From assembly GCA_033722555.1 (NCBI GenBank), contig JAWVYS010000001.1, positions 155,162-219,161 of the forward strand: a DNA stretch of 64,000 nucleotides, in the 5' to 3' direction. Source of the DNA: Brumimicrobium sp033722555. GTDB taxonomy: Bacteria; Bacteroidota; Bacteroidia; Flavobacteriales_D; Crocinitomicaceae. The notes beneath the pieces are model-generated. The model had not been told where the DNA came from. It searched no databases and worked only from the letters and a program-made list of their open reading frames with translations. How positions within the stretch are numbered: the stretch's first letter is position 1; the number at the start of each line of letters is the position of its first letter. Below, in pieces: positions 16,989 through 25,769 of the stretch. The translations under genes were made by a program, and so were the position numbers.

Positions 16989-19289
16989 TTACTCGACGAT
17001 TATTTTCTTCGTTATAATCCCTGAAAAAGTGCTAATTCTAAGAAGGTAAACACCTGCGGATAGTTTATTATGACTAAAATTGGATATCGTGTTGTCCGTC
17101 ACTTGCTGAGCGATAATCTTACCGGTCAGATCCTGAAGGATGATTTCTTTACTGCCTGAAAAATTCATTTCTAATGTGAAACTTCCATTATTCGGGTTTG
17201 GGAAAACCTTGATCTCCTGTTCAAGATTGATCTCCTGAAGACCCGCCGTATTCTGAGCACAGAAAGGGAAAGTAATGGAATTTCCAAAGTTTGACTGAGC
17301 CTCAGTCAGTTCTCCAAGCAATTGACCATTCGTAGCTCTGCTTAATTGCATACTACCGTCAAAATCACAACCGTTGAATGATGAACCGTTAAGACCATCC
17401 CCGTAAGAATCATTCAGTATAAGGTCATAACAACCTTCAATCAAACAGAAGTTTTCTGAAACCAGCATAGTAGTATTTCCGGGATTGGTGTATCCTCCTC
17501 CTTGATACCAGGTATAGCTGTTAGCATCTACCACAGACCATGAGATTTCATCTGCAAAACAGTCAAGCGTGAGATCCATAGTTATAATTTCTCCTTCAAT
17601 AACAGCCATGAAATTCGAGAACATCGAATTATTCGAGGTTTCTTGATCGGCCTGTCCGTTCGGATTAGAAACAGTAACGGTAATATCATTACTTCCATTT
17701 ACCGCCCCGAAGTAAGGAAGGTTAACATCCTCAGACTGGAAGGTTGTCAAATTACCGGTCCAGTTAATGTTTTGAGGAGGATTATTGTTGTAAGTATAAG
17801 TTATTGTCGCGGAGGTCAAGGTCTGCGCACCATTGTTTCTGATAGTGACCTTCGGATAAGCTGCCGGACCACAAATTATTCCATCCACACCGATTAGATC
17901 ATTTACCGCCACATCGTAATCCAAGGGATCAAAATATGGATCGTATCCGTCGATAAAGGAAACCCCTGAAGAATTCGGGTCTAACCAATGCTTTAATTGT
18001 TCGGCGTTTGAACTTCCTGCAGGTTCCCACGAATTATAAACTCTTCCGTAGTAATCCGGTGCACTTAAATTACTGCATGATGCACCTCCTCCCCAGAGTT
18101 GGCCGATAATTCGTTGGTTTTGATCGAACAACGGAGATCCTGAAGAACCGCCTTCTGTAGTTGTGTTTCTGTCCCAGACAACCTCCCAGCTGCTGTTAGG
18201 TTCCGTTGAACCCATGGCCTGAACTGCCTGTGATGCGTTATCATCAAACGAAATTTTCTTTATATCTCCTGAAGGATGATGGATACTGACAGTTGAAGTA
18301 GGAACAACATCCGCATTATTCCATCCCGAGAAATACGGGGTATGTGTTTGAGGTACGGTACCGTTGGACAAACCGCCGGTGATTTCTACCAAGCAAAAAT
18401 CTGAAGGTGTTCTTCTGGATCTTAGAACGGCTCCTGATAAACTCTGGAAAGAGGGCGAAGTAGAGGGATTTGGACAGTTTTGTGCCTGCCACTGGAACCT
18501 GAATACCCAGTTTGTTGGGTTGGAATAACAGTGGTTCGCCGTAAGAACATAAGGTGTTCCATCGTTGAGCGTGTTGTTAATCAAAGCTCCCGAGCAGAAA
18601 CCGTTTCCACCCGAAACAAGCATAACTGCGCTGTTTCTTTGATTCACCCAGTTTCCACCATCCGGGCAGTTAACGTTCATATTACAGGATCCGGAACTAC
18701 CGAATGCTTTTTCCTGAAACTCAACGGCCGTTCTGTAACCATGGGTTACCCGGCTGACCTCAACATTTCCAGGGTTTAAAATGTTTGATTTCGGAACGTA
18801 ATATTCAATGATCACTTCGCTCCCGGGAACCAGTTCTGTCCCTAATTCACCTTTGTAGATGTGATTCTGCTGAAATTTTCCCAGAATGAATGTTTTGTCG
18901 GGATTATATACGAAAAGCTCGTTACCTTCAGGAATTTGTGTGTTTACAAATGAAAGATTAACTGTTTTGGCGTTCGTGGCCTCAATTTTCAGCAGCCAGA
19001 TCCTGTCTCCGCTTGGAAGATCGAACCATGTTCCGGAATTATTAAGATCCAGTGATGTTTCGTTGTTGTATCCAAATCGCCAGGGTCCGTTTCCTAATTT
19101 ATCATTGATTGCGTCCTCGGCTTTAAGCGCCTCGATATCCGGCTGGGGAAAGACTTTTTCATCAATCTGTTTGGCCTTTTTTAAGGTATAGCTGTAACCG
19201 TAGGGATTTCCTCCATCCCCTTGTTGAGCCTTCACTCCGAGCGAGCACACAAAAGCAGTCGCTGTTAAAAGTAAATACTTCATTTTCAT
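16989..19289 (-). CDS. secreted trypsin-fold serine protease with T9SS sorting domain
   Basis: A 766-aa exported protease resembling lysyl-endopeptidase-type enzymes. A signal peptide (to about residue 21, ...GVKAQ) is followed by a prodomain. The chymotrypsin-fold domain has a complete triad: His253 in LTANHCYS, Asp297 in SDFCLVEI and Ser385 in GGSSGSPLF. Several cysteines nearby suggest disulfides. A CARDB-like adhesion or spacer domain (about 450-570) and another beta domain follow, and the last 80 residues form a type A T9SS sorting domain (VFPNPNNGSFTLEM ... GVYLLRI), sending the enzyme to the cell surface or medium. It lies 20 bp after the redoxin gene in the same direction and ends at a strong terminator. 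Confidence 0.92.
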   Translation of the reverse strand: MKMKYLLLTATAFVCSLGVKAQQGDGGNPYGYSYTLKKAKQIDEKVFPQPDIEALKAEDAINDKLGNGPWRFGYNNETSLDLNNSGTWFDLPSGDRIWLLKIEATNAKTVNLSFVNTQIPEGNELFVYNPDKTFILGKFQQNHIYKGELGTELVPGSEVIIEYYVPKSNILNPGNVEVSRVTHGYRTAVEFQEKAFGSSGSCNMNVNCPDGGNWVNQRNSAVMLVSGGNGFCSGALINNTLNDGTPYVLTANHCYSNPTNWVFRFQWQAQNCPNPSTSPSFQSLSGAVLRSRRTPSDFCLVEITGGLSNGTVPQTHTPYFSGWNNADVVPTSTVSIHHPSGDIKKISFDDNASQAVQAMGSTEPNSSWEVVWDRNTTTEGGSSGSPLFDQNQRIIGQLWGGGASCSNLSAPDYYGRVYNSWEPAGSSNAEQLKHWLDPNSSGVSFIDGYDPYFDPLDYDVAVNDLIGVDGIICGPAAYPKVTIRNNGAQTLTSATITYTYNNNPPQNINWTGNLTTFQSEDVNLPYFGAVNGSNDITVTVSNPNGQADQETSNNSMFSNFMAVIEGEIITMDLTLDCFADEISWSVVDANSYTWYQGGGYTNPGNTTMLVSENFCLIEGCYDLILNDSYGDGLNGSSFNGCDFDGSMQLSRATNGQLLGELTEAQSNFGNSITFPFCAQNTAGLQEINLEQEIKVFPNPNNGSFTLEMNFSGSKEIILQDLTGKIIAQQVTDNTISNFSHNKLSAGVYLLRISTFSGIITKKIIVE

Positions 19290-19309
19290 AGTTTATTCTT
19301 TGGGTTTAT

Positions 19310-19942
19310 TTATTTTCTTTTTATACTGCATCCTTTCGGAGCTGTTTTCGGATTTAGGATTTTTGAACCGGAGCCCACGGCTTCGATCGCATCGCTTAAA
19401 TAAGTTTCTTTTACTTTCTCTGACGGATTCCAGGAATTATCAATAGCTCCTTCATAAGCCAGTTTGAAATCATTATCGAACAAAAATATATGCGGTGTAG
19501 TTTTCGCTCCAAATGCATCAGCTAGCTCATGATTCTTGTCAAGCAAGTATTTCATGGAATAATTTTTTTCATCTTTCCTTTTTTTCATGTCTTTCAGCCC
19601 GTCACCTTTTGATCTTTTGGCTTCATTGCTGTTTATTAAAACGAAATTCAGCCCGTTTCGGTTGGCAATTTCAGCCAGGTCGTTATAATCTTTTTCCCAA
19701 CCGGCGAAATTTTCTCCTCCTATTACGAAGGGACAAGTGTTGCATGAAAAAACGACCACAAGACCCTGATCTCCCATTAAATTCTTAAGACTGAGTTTTT
19801 CGTTTTCCGTAGATCGCATCAGATGTTCCTGAAGAGGAGCAGAATCTCCTATTTTCAAGGGTTCCATTTTTTCATGTGCGCCCTGAAAAGCGATGAACGG
19901 ATATAATAGAAGTAATGTGAAATAAAGTTTTAGCACCTTCAT
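19310..19942 (-). CDS. exported thioredoxin-fold redoxin
   Basis: A 210-aa redoxin-family protein with an N-terminal signal sequence (ending about FQGA), so probably periplasmic or secreted. The thioredoxin-fold active site is SCNTCPFV, a CxxC motif about 70 residues in, with the cis-Pro loop KTTPHIFLFD further on and a conserved-looking tail APKGCSIKRK. These features match a redoxin/AhpC-TSA-like subgroup common in Bacteroidota. Likely role: reduction of disulfides or peroxides in the envelope. It sits directly upstream (20 bp) of the cysteine-containing T9SS protease, so a role in that protease's folding is conceivable. A small dyad (19956-19972) lies before its start. Confidence 0.85.
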   Translation of the reverse strand: MKVLKLYFTLLLLYPFIAFQGAHEKMEPLKIGDSAPLQEHLMRSTENEKLSLKNLMGDQGLVVVFSCNTCPFVIGGENFAGWEKDYNDLAEIANRNGLNFVLINSNEAKRSKGDGLKDMKKRKDEKNYSMKYLLDKNHELADAFGAKTTPHIFLFDNDFKLAYEGAIDNSWNPSEKVKETYLSDAIEAVGSGSKILNPKTAPKGCSIKRK

Positions 19943-19955
19943 AAATTTTCTTGTA

Positions 19956-19972
19956 AGCTCAAATTATGAGCT
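19956..19972. promoter_or_regulatory. short inverted repeat before the redoxin gene
   Basis: AGCTCA and TGAGCT, 6-bp perfect arms with a 5-bp spacer, 14 bp upstream of the redoxin start in the 140-bp gap between divergent genes. It could be an operator; chance occurrence cannot be excluded. Confidence 0.25.
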
Positions 19973-20082
19973 AAATTTAAAGTAAATTAATATTTTTTTA
20001 GTAATTTTTTCATTCAAATTCTTAAAAGGTGATGATTATTTATTAAACTAGGTTGAAACAATTCAGATTAAAAAATTTAGAC

Positions 20083-21318
20083 ATGAAGAAATATTTTTAC
20101 ATACTCTTGACAATTTTGTTTTTATCGAGTTCGCACGCTCAGCTGGAACTGGAAGCCGGAAATTATCCTTTTCATCAAATCGTTGAATGGAAAGGAGTCG
20201 GAACCTTGCTGATGAATAGTGATCCTGATTTGAAGGGCAAAGACTTCGGTTTAACACTTCTCGATACTTCAGGGTTAGTAGCGTGGAACAAACTAATATA
20301 TCCCGCCTATAGCAGACCTTCTTTAATTCTGTCAGAGAACTCAAATTACATCTATTTTCTCGATTTTTTAAAGGTTCGGAACAATCGTATCAGTTATATT
20401 CAGCTGAACCGAAGCGGGAGTTATGTTTCCAATGATGTTGATGTTCTTAAAGTGGTGAGAGCTTATGGATATACCAACCCTGATGATGTAGTTTTGCAGG
20501 AGGTGTTTAACACCCCTAAAGCTTTGGTAATGCACTTAACGTTGGAAGTCAAGGAGAAAAAAATAGTTGAGAACTTTTTCGTTACGATAACACATCATAA
20601 CAACAGAATTTATCATGTAAAAGGTCCTGAAACCAACCCCGACATGATTTCCAAAGGAAAGGAAGGTCTCTTCAATTATGCGGGAGGGAGTGAGGAAGAC
20701 ATTTATTTTTCACGAATAATTGCGCAGGACAACAGATTCCGTGCGTATTTTTATCCCATTAGCCCAAAAGCCGTTCCAAGGGAAGAATACGGATTTATGT
20801 TATTGCCTGACTTCTCTCCCATACCCTCCGAAATTATGAATTATGACCTCTCAGGTTCATATTATCAAGCTAAAAACGACGGTAAGACAGAGAAAAGACT
20901 TGGCGTGGGAATATACAAGAATGCTGAGTTTTATTATGTTGCTAATGATGAAAAAGACAGATGTGTAAAGGTTTACGGAAAGGATTCAAAAGGTGAAATT
21001 GCTGTACTCAATCAGTGTGAAAAAAAGGCCGAGGTGTCTAGAAAATATAATGCGAAGATTTACTGGATGAATAATATGGAAAATATAATCGTGGTGAGTA
21101 AGATTGAAGATACAGAAACTGCGCTAATTATTGATACCAATAAAGTCGAAAGTATTAATGCCGGTAAGATTAATGCCGATTTGTTACAAATAAACCCTAC
21201 TTCGTTTAAAGTAGAAAATAAAAGTTCTAATTTTGTCCATCTCGTAGGAGATAAAGTATATACTTTTGACCTTGATCAACTCGGGGAACCGGGAAAAGCA
21301 GTTTTTAAGGAAAGATAA
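20083..21318 (+). CDS. exported protein of unknown function
   Basis: A 411-aa protein with a clear signal peptide (MKKYFYILLTILFLSSSHA, then Q). The open frame extends to a TTG at 20053, but the ATG at 20083 begins the signal peptide directly and is preferred. The mature part is beta-rich, with evenly spaced strands and turns (YIYFLDFLKVRNNRISYIQL, IYWMNNMENIIVVSKI) that could form a propeller-like fold, but no motif is recognisable. There is no T9SS tail and no lipobox. Only 2 bp separate its stop from the uridine kinase ATG, so they are almost certainly co-transcribed although no functional link is evident. Confidence 0.75.
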   Translation: MKKYFYILLTILFLSSSHAQLELEAGNYPFHQIVEWKGVGTLLMNSDPDLKGKDFGLTLLDTSGLVAWNKLIYPAYSRPSLILSENSNYIYFLDFLKVRNNRISYIQLNRSGSYVSNDVDVLKVVRAYGYTNPDDVVLQEVFNTPKALVMHLTLEVKEKKIVENFFVTITHHNNRIYHVKGPETNPDMISKGKEGLFNYAGGSEEDIYFSRIIAQDNRFRAYFYPISPKAVPREEYGFMLLPDFSPIPSEIMNYDLSGSYYQAKNDGKTEKRLGVGIYKNAEFYYVANDEKDRCVKVYGKDSKGEIAVLNQCEKKAEVSRKYNAKIYWMNNMENIIVVSKIEDTETALIIDTNKVESINAGKINADLLQINPTSFKVENKSSNFVHLVGDKVYTFDLDQLGEPGKAVFKER

Positions 21319-21320
21319 TT

Positions 21321-21944
21321 ATGAAGGTAATCGGTATTTGTGGAGGAAGCGGTTCAGGAAAAACAACCTTATTGAATCGGCTTTCCGAACATTATAGCGA
21401 TTATTCGCCTTCTGTTTTTTCCCTGGATAATTATTACCGACCTTTAAAGGAACAGATTAGAGATGACAACAACGTTGTTAACTTTGATTTACCCACCGCT
21501 CTTAACAAGGAAAAACTAGAGAATGACTTGCGAAGACTCATATCGGGAGAAACGATTGAGGTTTTCGAATACCAGTTCAATGCTGGAAACAACAAACATG
21601 TTCTCATTACCATCGAACCTTCAAGTCTGTTAATTGTGGAGGGACTTTTTGTGTTTGAATATGAGAATGTCAGAAAATTGTTGGATTATAGCATTTTTGT
21701 AGATGTTGATCCGGCTATTCAACTCGACAGAAGAATATATCGTGACCAGGAATCAAGAGGATACTCAAGATCTGAAATTCTCTATCAGTGGGAAAACCAC
21801 GTGATTCCCTGCTATGAAAAATATTTGGCACCGCATGAAACCAAAGCGGATTTTATTTACCACAACGACAGTCGTTCTGAAAGTGATTTTTCAAGACTGA
21901 TTACCACCCTTGAGGAAATATTACCTAAAGAAAAGGCGATATAA
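21321..21944 (+). CDS. udk: uridine kinase
   Basis: Phosphorylates uridine (and cytidine) to UMP or CMP in pyrimidine salvage. The 207-aa product has the P-loop GGSGSGKT at 8-15, the phosphoribulokinase/uridine-kinase landmarks FSLDNYYRPL near residue 35 and NFDLPTAL near residue 55, LLIVEGLFVFE (Walker B region) and the lid RRIYRDQESRGYS. Length is normal for the family. It lies 2 bp after the unknown exported protein and 30 bp before the NtrY-like kinase. Confidence 0.93.
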   Translation: MKVIGICGGSGSGKTTLLNRLSEHYSDYSPSVFSLDNYYRPLKEQIRDDNNVVNFDLPTALNKEKLENDLRRLISGETIEVFEYQFNAGNNKHVLITIEPSSLLIVEGLFVFEYENVRKLLDYSIFVDVDPAIQLDRRIYRDQESRGYSRSEILYQWENHVIPCYEKYLAPHETKADFIYHNDSRSESDFSRLITTLEEILPKEKAI

Positions 21945-21959
21945 CTCGTTCCAAATAAG

Positions 21960-21967
21960 TAGCTTTG
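21960..21967 (+). promoter_or_regulatory. -7 element just before the NtrY-like kinase
   Basis: TAGCTTTG, a perfect TAnnTTTG, ends only 7 bp before the GTG at 21975. If used, transcription would begin at or next to the start codon. No clear -33 box is visible. Confidence 0.4.
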
Positions 21968-21974
21968 TGTTAAG

Positions 21975-24900
21975 GTGAAAGCGAAGGTAAAACAGTATAG
22001 GTGGTTGATTTTTTCTATGATCAGCATTTTGCTGTCTTGGACTTTTTATAATGTTTTTTTCAATGTTTCTCCCGAAGCAGAAAGAAAGCAGTTTCAGGAA
22101 TCAATTTATAAACTACAGGCTAGTCAACAGAAATACGCACAGAATATTTCTCGTCTCGTTGCTACCTCTACGGTGCAAGAAATGTGGCATGAACCTGATC
22201 TGAAAGAGAGTCGGTTCAACGTAAACATTTTCTACGGAGATTCACTTGTTTTCTGGAACAACAACAGCGTGCCTGTCAATGAAGAGCTATCCGGTATTTT
22301 AAGCGACCTAAGTGGGACTGAATTTCTGGAGCTTTCGAATGGGTACTATTTGCTTGAAAAAAGAGAGATTCATGATGTTACTCTTTTGATCAGTTCTAAA
22401 ATCAAACACGATTATTACTATGAAAATACGAGTTTAAAAAATACCCTTGTGAAAGGTATGTCTCTTCCCAATGAAATTGAGATATTCACTGATTTCCGGG
22501 AGGGGACCGACGTTATCCTAGACAGATCCGGAGACCCACTCTTCTATATTTCTTTGACACCCACGAAAGTCATCGATGAATATGAGCAATTGTTCATTTT
22601 TCTACTGTACGCTTTCGGTTTATTCGGACTTTCAATCGCTTTGGTGAGATTTTTACTTCCTTTTGCTACCTCACGACCTTGGTTAATTTTCCTTTTTCCG
22701 GTGCTTATTCTTGCACTTCGATGGCTTTCAATCGAATACCGGTGGATGCGGCTTTTTAATGATTTTAAAATCTTCAATCCTAAATTATATGCCAGCTCGG
22801 AGTTGTTTCCGAATCTTGGGAGCTTATTCATTACTGTAGGATGTTTTTTAATCATCTCTCTGTGGATTTACCGGCTGATCATCAACTCTTACAGATTTAA
22901 TAAAAGGACCTGGCTGCACCTTCTGTTCTATCTTCTTTTATATCCCTATGCCTTTTTTATCAGCTGGTTGTTTGAATCATTGGTGCTGAACAGTACAATT
23001 TCCCTTGTTATCAATGAGGTTTTTTCACTCAGCGTTTATTCGTTTATAGCATTGTTCATCATTGCCTCGGTCTTTTTAAGTTATTATGTTCTGATCAAAG
23101 GAATCAGTATTTATTTAATACGATCCGAAATTAAACTGAATCATCTGGCTACTTATTGGTTTACTGTTGGAGTGATTTATCTTCTTCTGCAGATCTTCAT
23201 TTTTGATTTCAACATTTATTCTGCTCTTTGGCCTACTTTACTCAACGGTATCCTTTTTTACATCGTTTCCCGAAACATTCGCATAATTACACTCAAATAT
23301 AAATTACTGATTTTGCTCGTGATTAGTTTTTACGCTGCTTTTATACTTTTTGAAAGCAATCAGTCAAACGAATACCAGAAAAGAGAGTTGTATGCCAACC
23401 AATTGGTTACCGACAGAGATCCTGCTACTGAGATTGAATATCTATCTACGATAGATCAGTTGAAACAGAACGCGGAATTTTTGAGAAAACTGGATGAGCC
23501 GGAAAAATATTCCGCCAGTGATTATGTGGATGCAATTGAACTATGTTGCTTCAAAGATTACTGGGAGAGATATGAAATGAGTTTTTTCCTTTTCGACACT
23601 GTAAATGAACCGTTGGTAAATTATATTTCGGGTCAGACGAAAACGTATCAGGAATTAAAGAATATCTTGAAAGAGCATGGGACTCCCAGCACTATAACCG
23701 AAGAACTTTTTTATATAGAGGATTACTTCGATCGTCTGAGCTATATTGCTCATTCAAACATTGTTTCCTCTGATGGAGACGTGGTTGAATTATTCATCCT
23801 TTTCCGGTCGAAGAAAATCCCGGAACATATCGGTTTTCCGCGTTTGCTAATGAACGAAACAACCTATGCTCTTGAAGACCTCGAAGATTATTCCATTGCA
23901 CGATACTCTGAAGGGAGTCTTGTGATGAGGTTCGGAAGCTTTAATTTCCCAACAAAATTAAATGTGTTTACACGTAATCACGGAGTGAAAAATGGATTTG
24001 TTGAGTCCGAAAAAACAAGCCATTTCATTTATCAAGAGGAGAGCGGGCAAACAATTATCATTTCTAAACCAAAAGAAGGTACGGTAGAAAAACTGACCAC
24101 TTTTTCGTACCTTTTTCTCTTTTTCGGCATTTATTCACTTGTGTTTTATGTGGTTTTTTCGGGCAACGATCTTTTTAGTTTTAGAAGTCTTCAGTTATCA
24201 GTAAAAATTCAGCTGGTGCTGATTGGGATAGTAGTGATTTCTTTCGTTGTGTTTGCTTTTGTGGCCGGAACGTATACACGAAAGCAATACCTGAGTTATT
24301 CCCACGAAAACCTGAAAGAAAAAGTATATTCTGTAGAAATTGAGGTGAGCCAGAAACTTGGAGACAAGGATGAACTTGATCCCACGGTTTTAGGTAACTA
24401 CATGAAGTATATATTGAAGAAATTTTCCAATGTCTTCGTAACGGATATCAATTTATATGATAGGAACGGTTATCTTTTAGCAAGTTCACAACCCCGGTTA
24501 TACGATAAAGGAATCAGTTCGGGTCAAATGAATCCCTCGGCGTTCACGGAGATGGTACTGAACAAGAAAAGCGAATACATACATCAGGAAAGTATAGGTG
24601 AACTTCAGTATCTCTCTGCCTACCTTCCTTTTAAGAATGATTCGGGAAAACTACTCGGCTATTTGAATTTACAGCATTTCGCAAAACAAAATGCTTATGA
24701 ACATCAGATCAATGACTTTATTGTGGCGATAATAAATATTGCAGTATTGCTTCTGGTGATTACTGTGGTCATTGCGATTTTTGTGGCGAGCTGGATCACA
24801 ACTCCGTTAAGGTTTATCCAGGAGAGTTTCAGAAATGTTGAGTTGGGTAAACAACATCAACCAATTGCCTATAAAGGAGACGATGAAATAGGAGCCTTGG

Positions 24901-25649
24901 TAAAGGACTATAACGATAAACTCGCCGAACTTGAATTGAAAGCAATGCAGCTGGCACGAAGTGAAAGGGAAACAGCATGGAGAGAAATGGCCAAGCAGGT
25001 GGCCCATGAAATAAAGAATCCACTCACTCCTATGCGCTTGAGTCTTCAGCATTTTCAAAGATCATTTGACCCTAATTCACCAAATGCTCAGGAAAAAATC
25101 AATCGTATAGCCAACTCGCTGGTTGAACAGATTGATATTCTGACAAAGATTGCCAATGAGTTTTCCAATTTTGCCAAGATGCCTAAAGCAAACGAACAAG
25201 CTCTTGACCTCATACCTCTCCTTGAAAACGTGGTAAACCTATATGACTCGGATGAAGTAAACATTCGGTTTGAAACAGAATCTTCTCAAGCGATCGTATT
25301 TGTCGATAAAGACCTGATACTTCGTGTTTTTAATAATCTAATAAAAAATGCCGTTCAAGCGGTTGATGACGGGAAAAAGGCGGAGATTACTATCAGACTT
25401 GAATCACTCAAAAAGAGCTTTTTAATAACTGTTTCGGATAATGGAAATGGAATTCCTCGCGATATTCAAAATAAAATTTTCGTTCCGAATTTTACCACCA
25501 AGTCAACAGGCGCCGGCCTCGGACTCGCCATGGTAAAACAAATCATCAACAATCACAACGGTGATATTTGGTTCGAAACCAAAGAAAGCCTTGGTACAAC
25601 GTTCTTTATTCAGTTGCCCGAACACGGTGGATCGAATCAGGATGAATGA
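21975..25649 (+). CDS. large NtrY-like sensor histidine kinase
   Basis: A 1224-aa membrane sensor kinase. Order: one membrane helix (about 9-26), an extracytoplasmic segment to about 200, a block of eight or so helices (about 205-460), a second sensory region (about 465-690), further helices near 700-775, a third extracytoplasmic domain that looks Cache-like (about 780-905), a helix near 915-938, HAMP, then HisKA with His1011 in VAHEIKNPLTPM and a HATPase domain (FNNLIKNAVQAV, FTTKSTGAGLGLAMV). The EIKNPLTPMRLS box resembles NtrY. No NtrX-like regulator is adjacent. The start is GTG; the next Met (residue 15) lies inside the first helix. Confidence 0.87.
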   Translation: MKAKVKQYRWLIFSMISILLSWTFYNVFFNVSPEAERKQFQESIYKLQASQQKYAQNISRLVATSTVQEMWHEPDLKESRFNVNIFYGDSLVFWNNNSVPVNEELSGILSDLSGTEFLELSNGYYLLEKREIHDVTLLISSKIKHDYYYENTSLKNTLVKGMSLPNEIEIFTDFREGTDVILDRSGDPLFYISLTPTKVIDEYEQLFIFLLYAFGLFGLSIALVRFLLPFATSRPWLIFLFPVLILALRWLSIEYRWMRLFNDFKIFNPKLYASSELFPNLGSLFITVGCFLIISLWIYRLIINSYRFNKRTWLHLLFYLLLYPYAFFISWLFESLVLNSTISLVINEVFSLSVYSFIALFIIASVFLSYYVLIKGISIYLIRSEIKLNHLATYWFTVGVIYLLLQIFIFDFNIYSALWPTLLNGILFYIVSRNIRIITLKYKLLILLVISFYAAFILFESNQSNEYQKRELYANQLVTDRDPATEIEYLSTIDQLKQNAEFLRKLDEPEKYSASDYVDAIELCCFKDYWERYEMSFFLFDTVNEPLVNYISGQTKTYQELKNILKEHGTPSTITEELFYIEDYFDRLSYIAHSNIVSSDGDVVELFILFRSKKIPEHIGFPRLLMNETTYALEDLEDYSIARYSEGSLVMRFGSFNFPTKLNVFTRNHGVKNGFVESEKTSHFIYQEESGQTIIISKPKEGTVEKLTTFSYLFLFFGIYSLVFYVVFSGNDLFSFRSLQLSVKIQLVLIGIVVISFVVFAFVAGTYTRKQYLSYSHENLKEKVYSVEIEVSQKLGDKDELDPTVLGNYMKYILKKFSNVFVTDINLYDRNGYLLASSQPRLYDKGISSGQMNPSAFTEMVLNKKSEYIHQESIGELQYLSAYLPFKNDSGKLLGYLNLQHFAKQNAYEHQINDFIVAIINIAVLLLVITVVIAIFVASWITTPLRFIQESFRNVELGKQHQPIAYKGDDEIGALVKDYNDKLAELELKAMQLARSERETAWREMAKQVAHEIKNPLTPMRLSLQHFQRSFDPNSPNAQEKINRIANSLVEQIDILTKIANEFSNFAKMPKANEQALDLIPLLENVVNLYDSDEVNIRFETESSQAIVFVDKDLILRVFNNLIKNAVQAVDDGKKAEITIRLESLKKSFLITVSDNGNGIPRDIQNKIFVPNFTTKSTGAGLGLAMVKQIINNHNGDIWFETKESLGTTFFIQLPEHGGSNQDE

Positions 25650-25721
25650 AGAAACCTGGTCCATCGGCTTTAAATTTTACTTGTACACAATAAATACTGA
25701 ACAAATTATGTTCTCAAAGTG

Positions 25722-25752
25722 TTTGTCTCGTGCAAAAGTAAGTGTATTTTTG
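25722..25752 (+). promoter_or_regulatory. dxs promoter with full Bacteroidota consensus
   Basis: TTTG at 25722-25725, a 19-bp spacer, and TATTTTTG at 25745-25752: the complete TTTG-N19-TAnnTTTG arrangement. It lies 17 bp before the dxs ATG, so the leader should be about 10-12 nt. This is the best-supported promoter in the window. Confidence 0.8.
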
Positions 25753-25769
25753 CCATAACATTAAACTAA

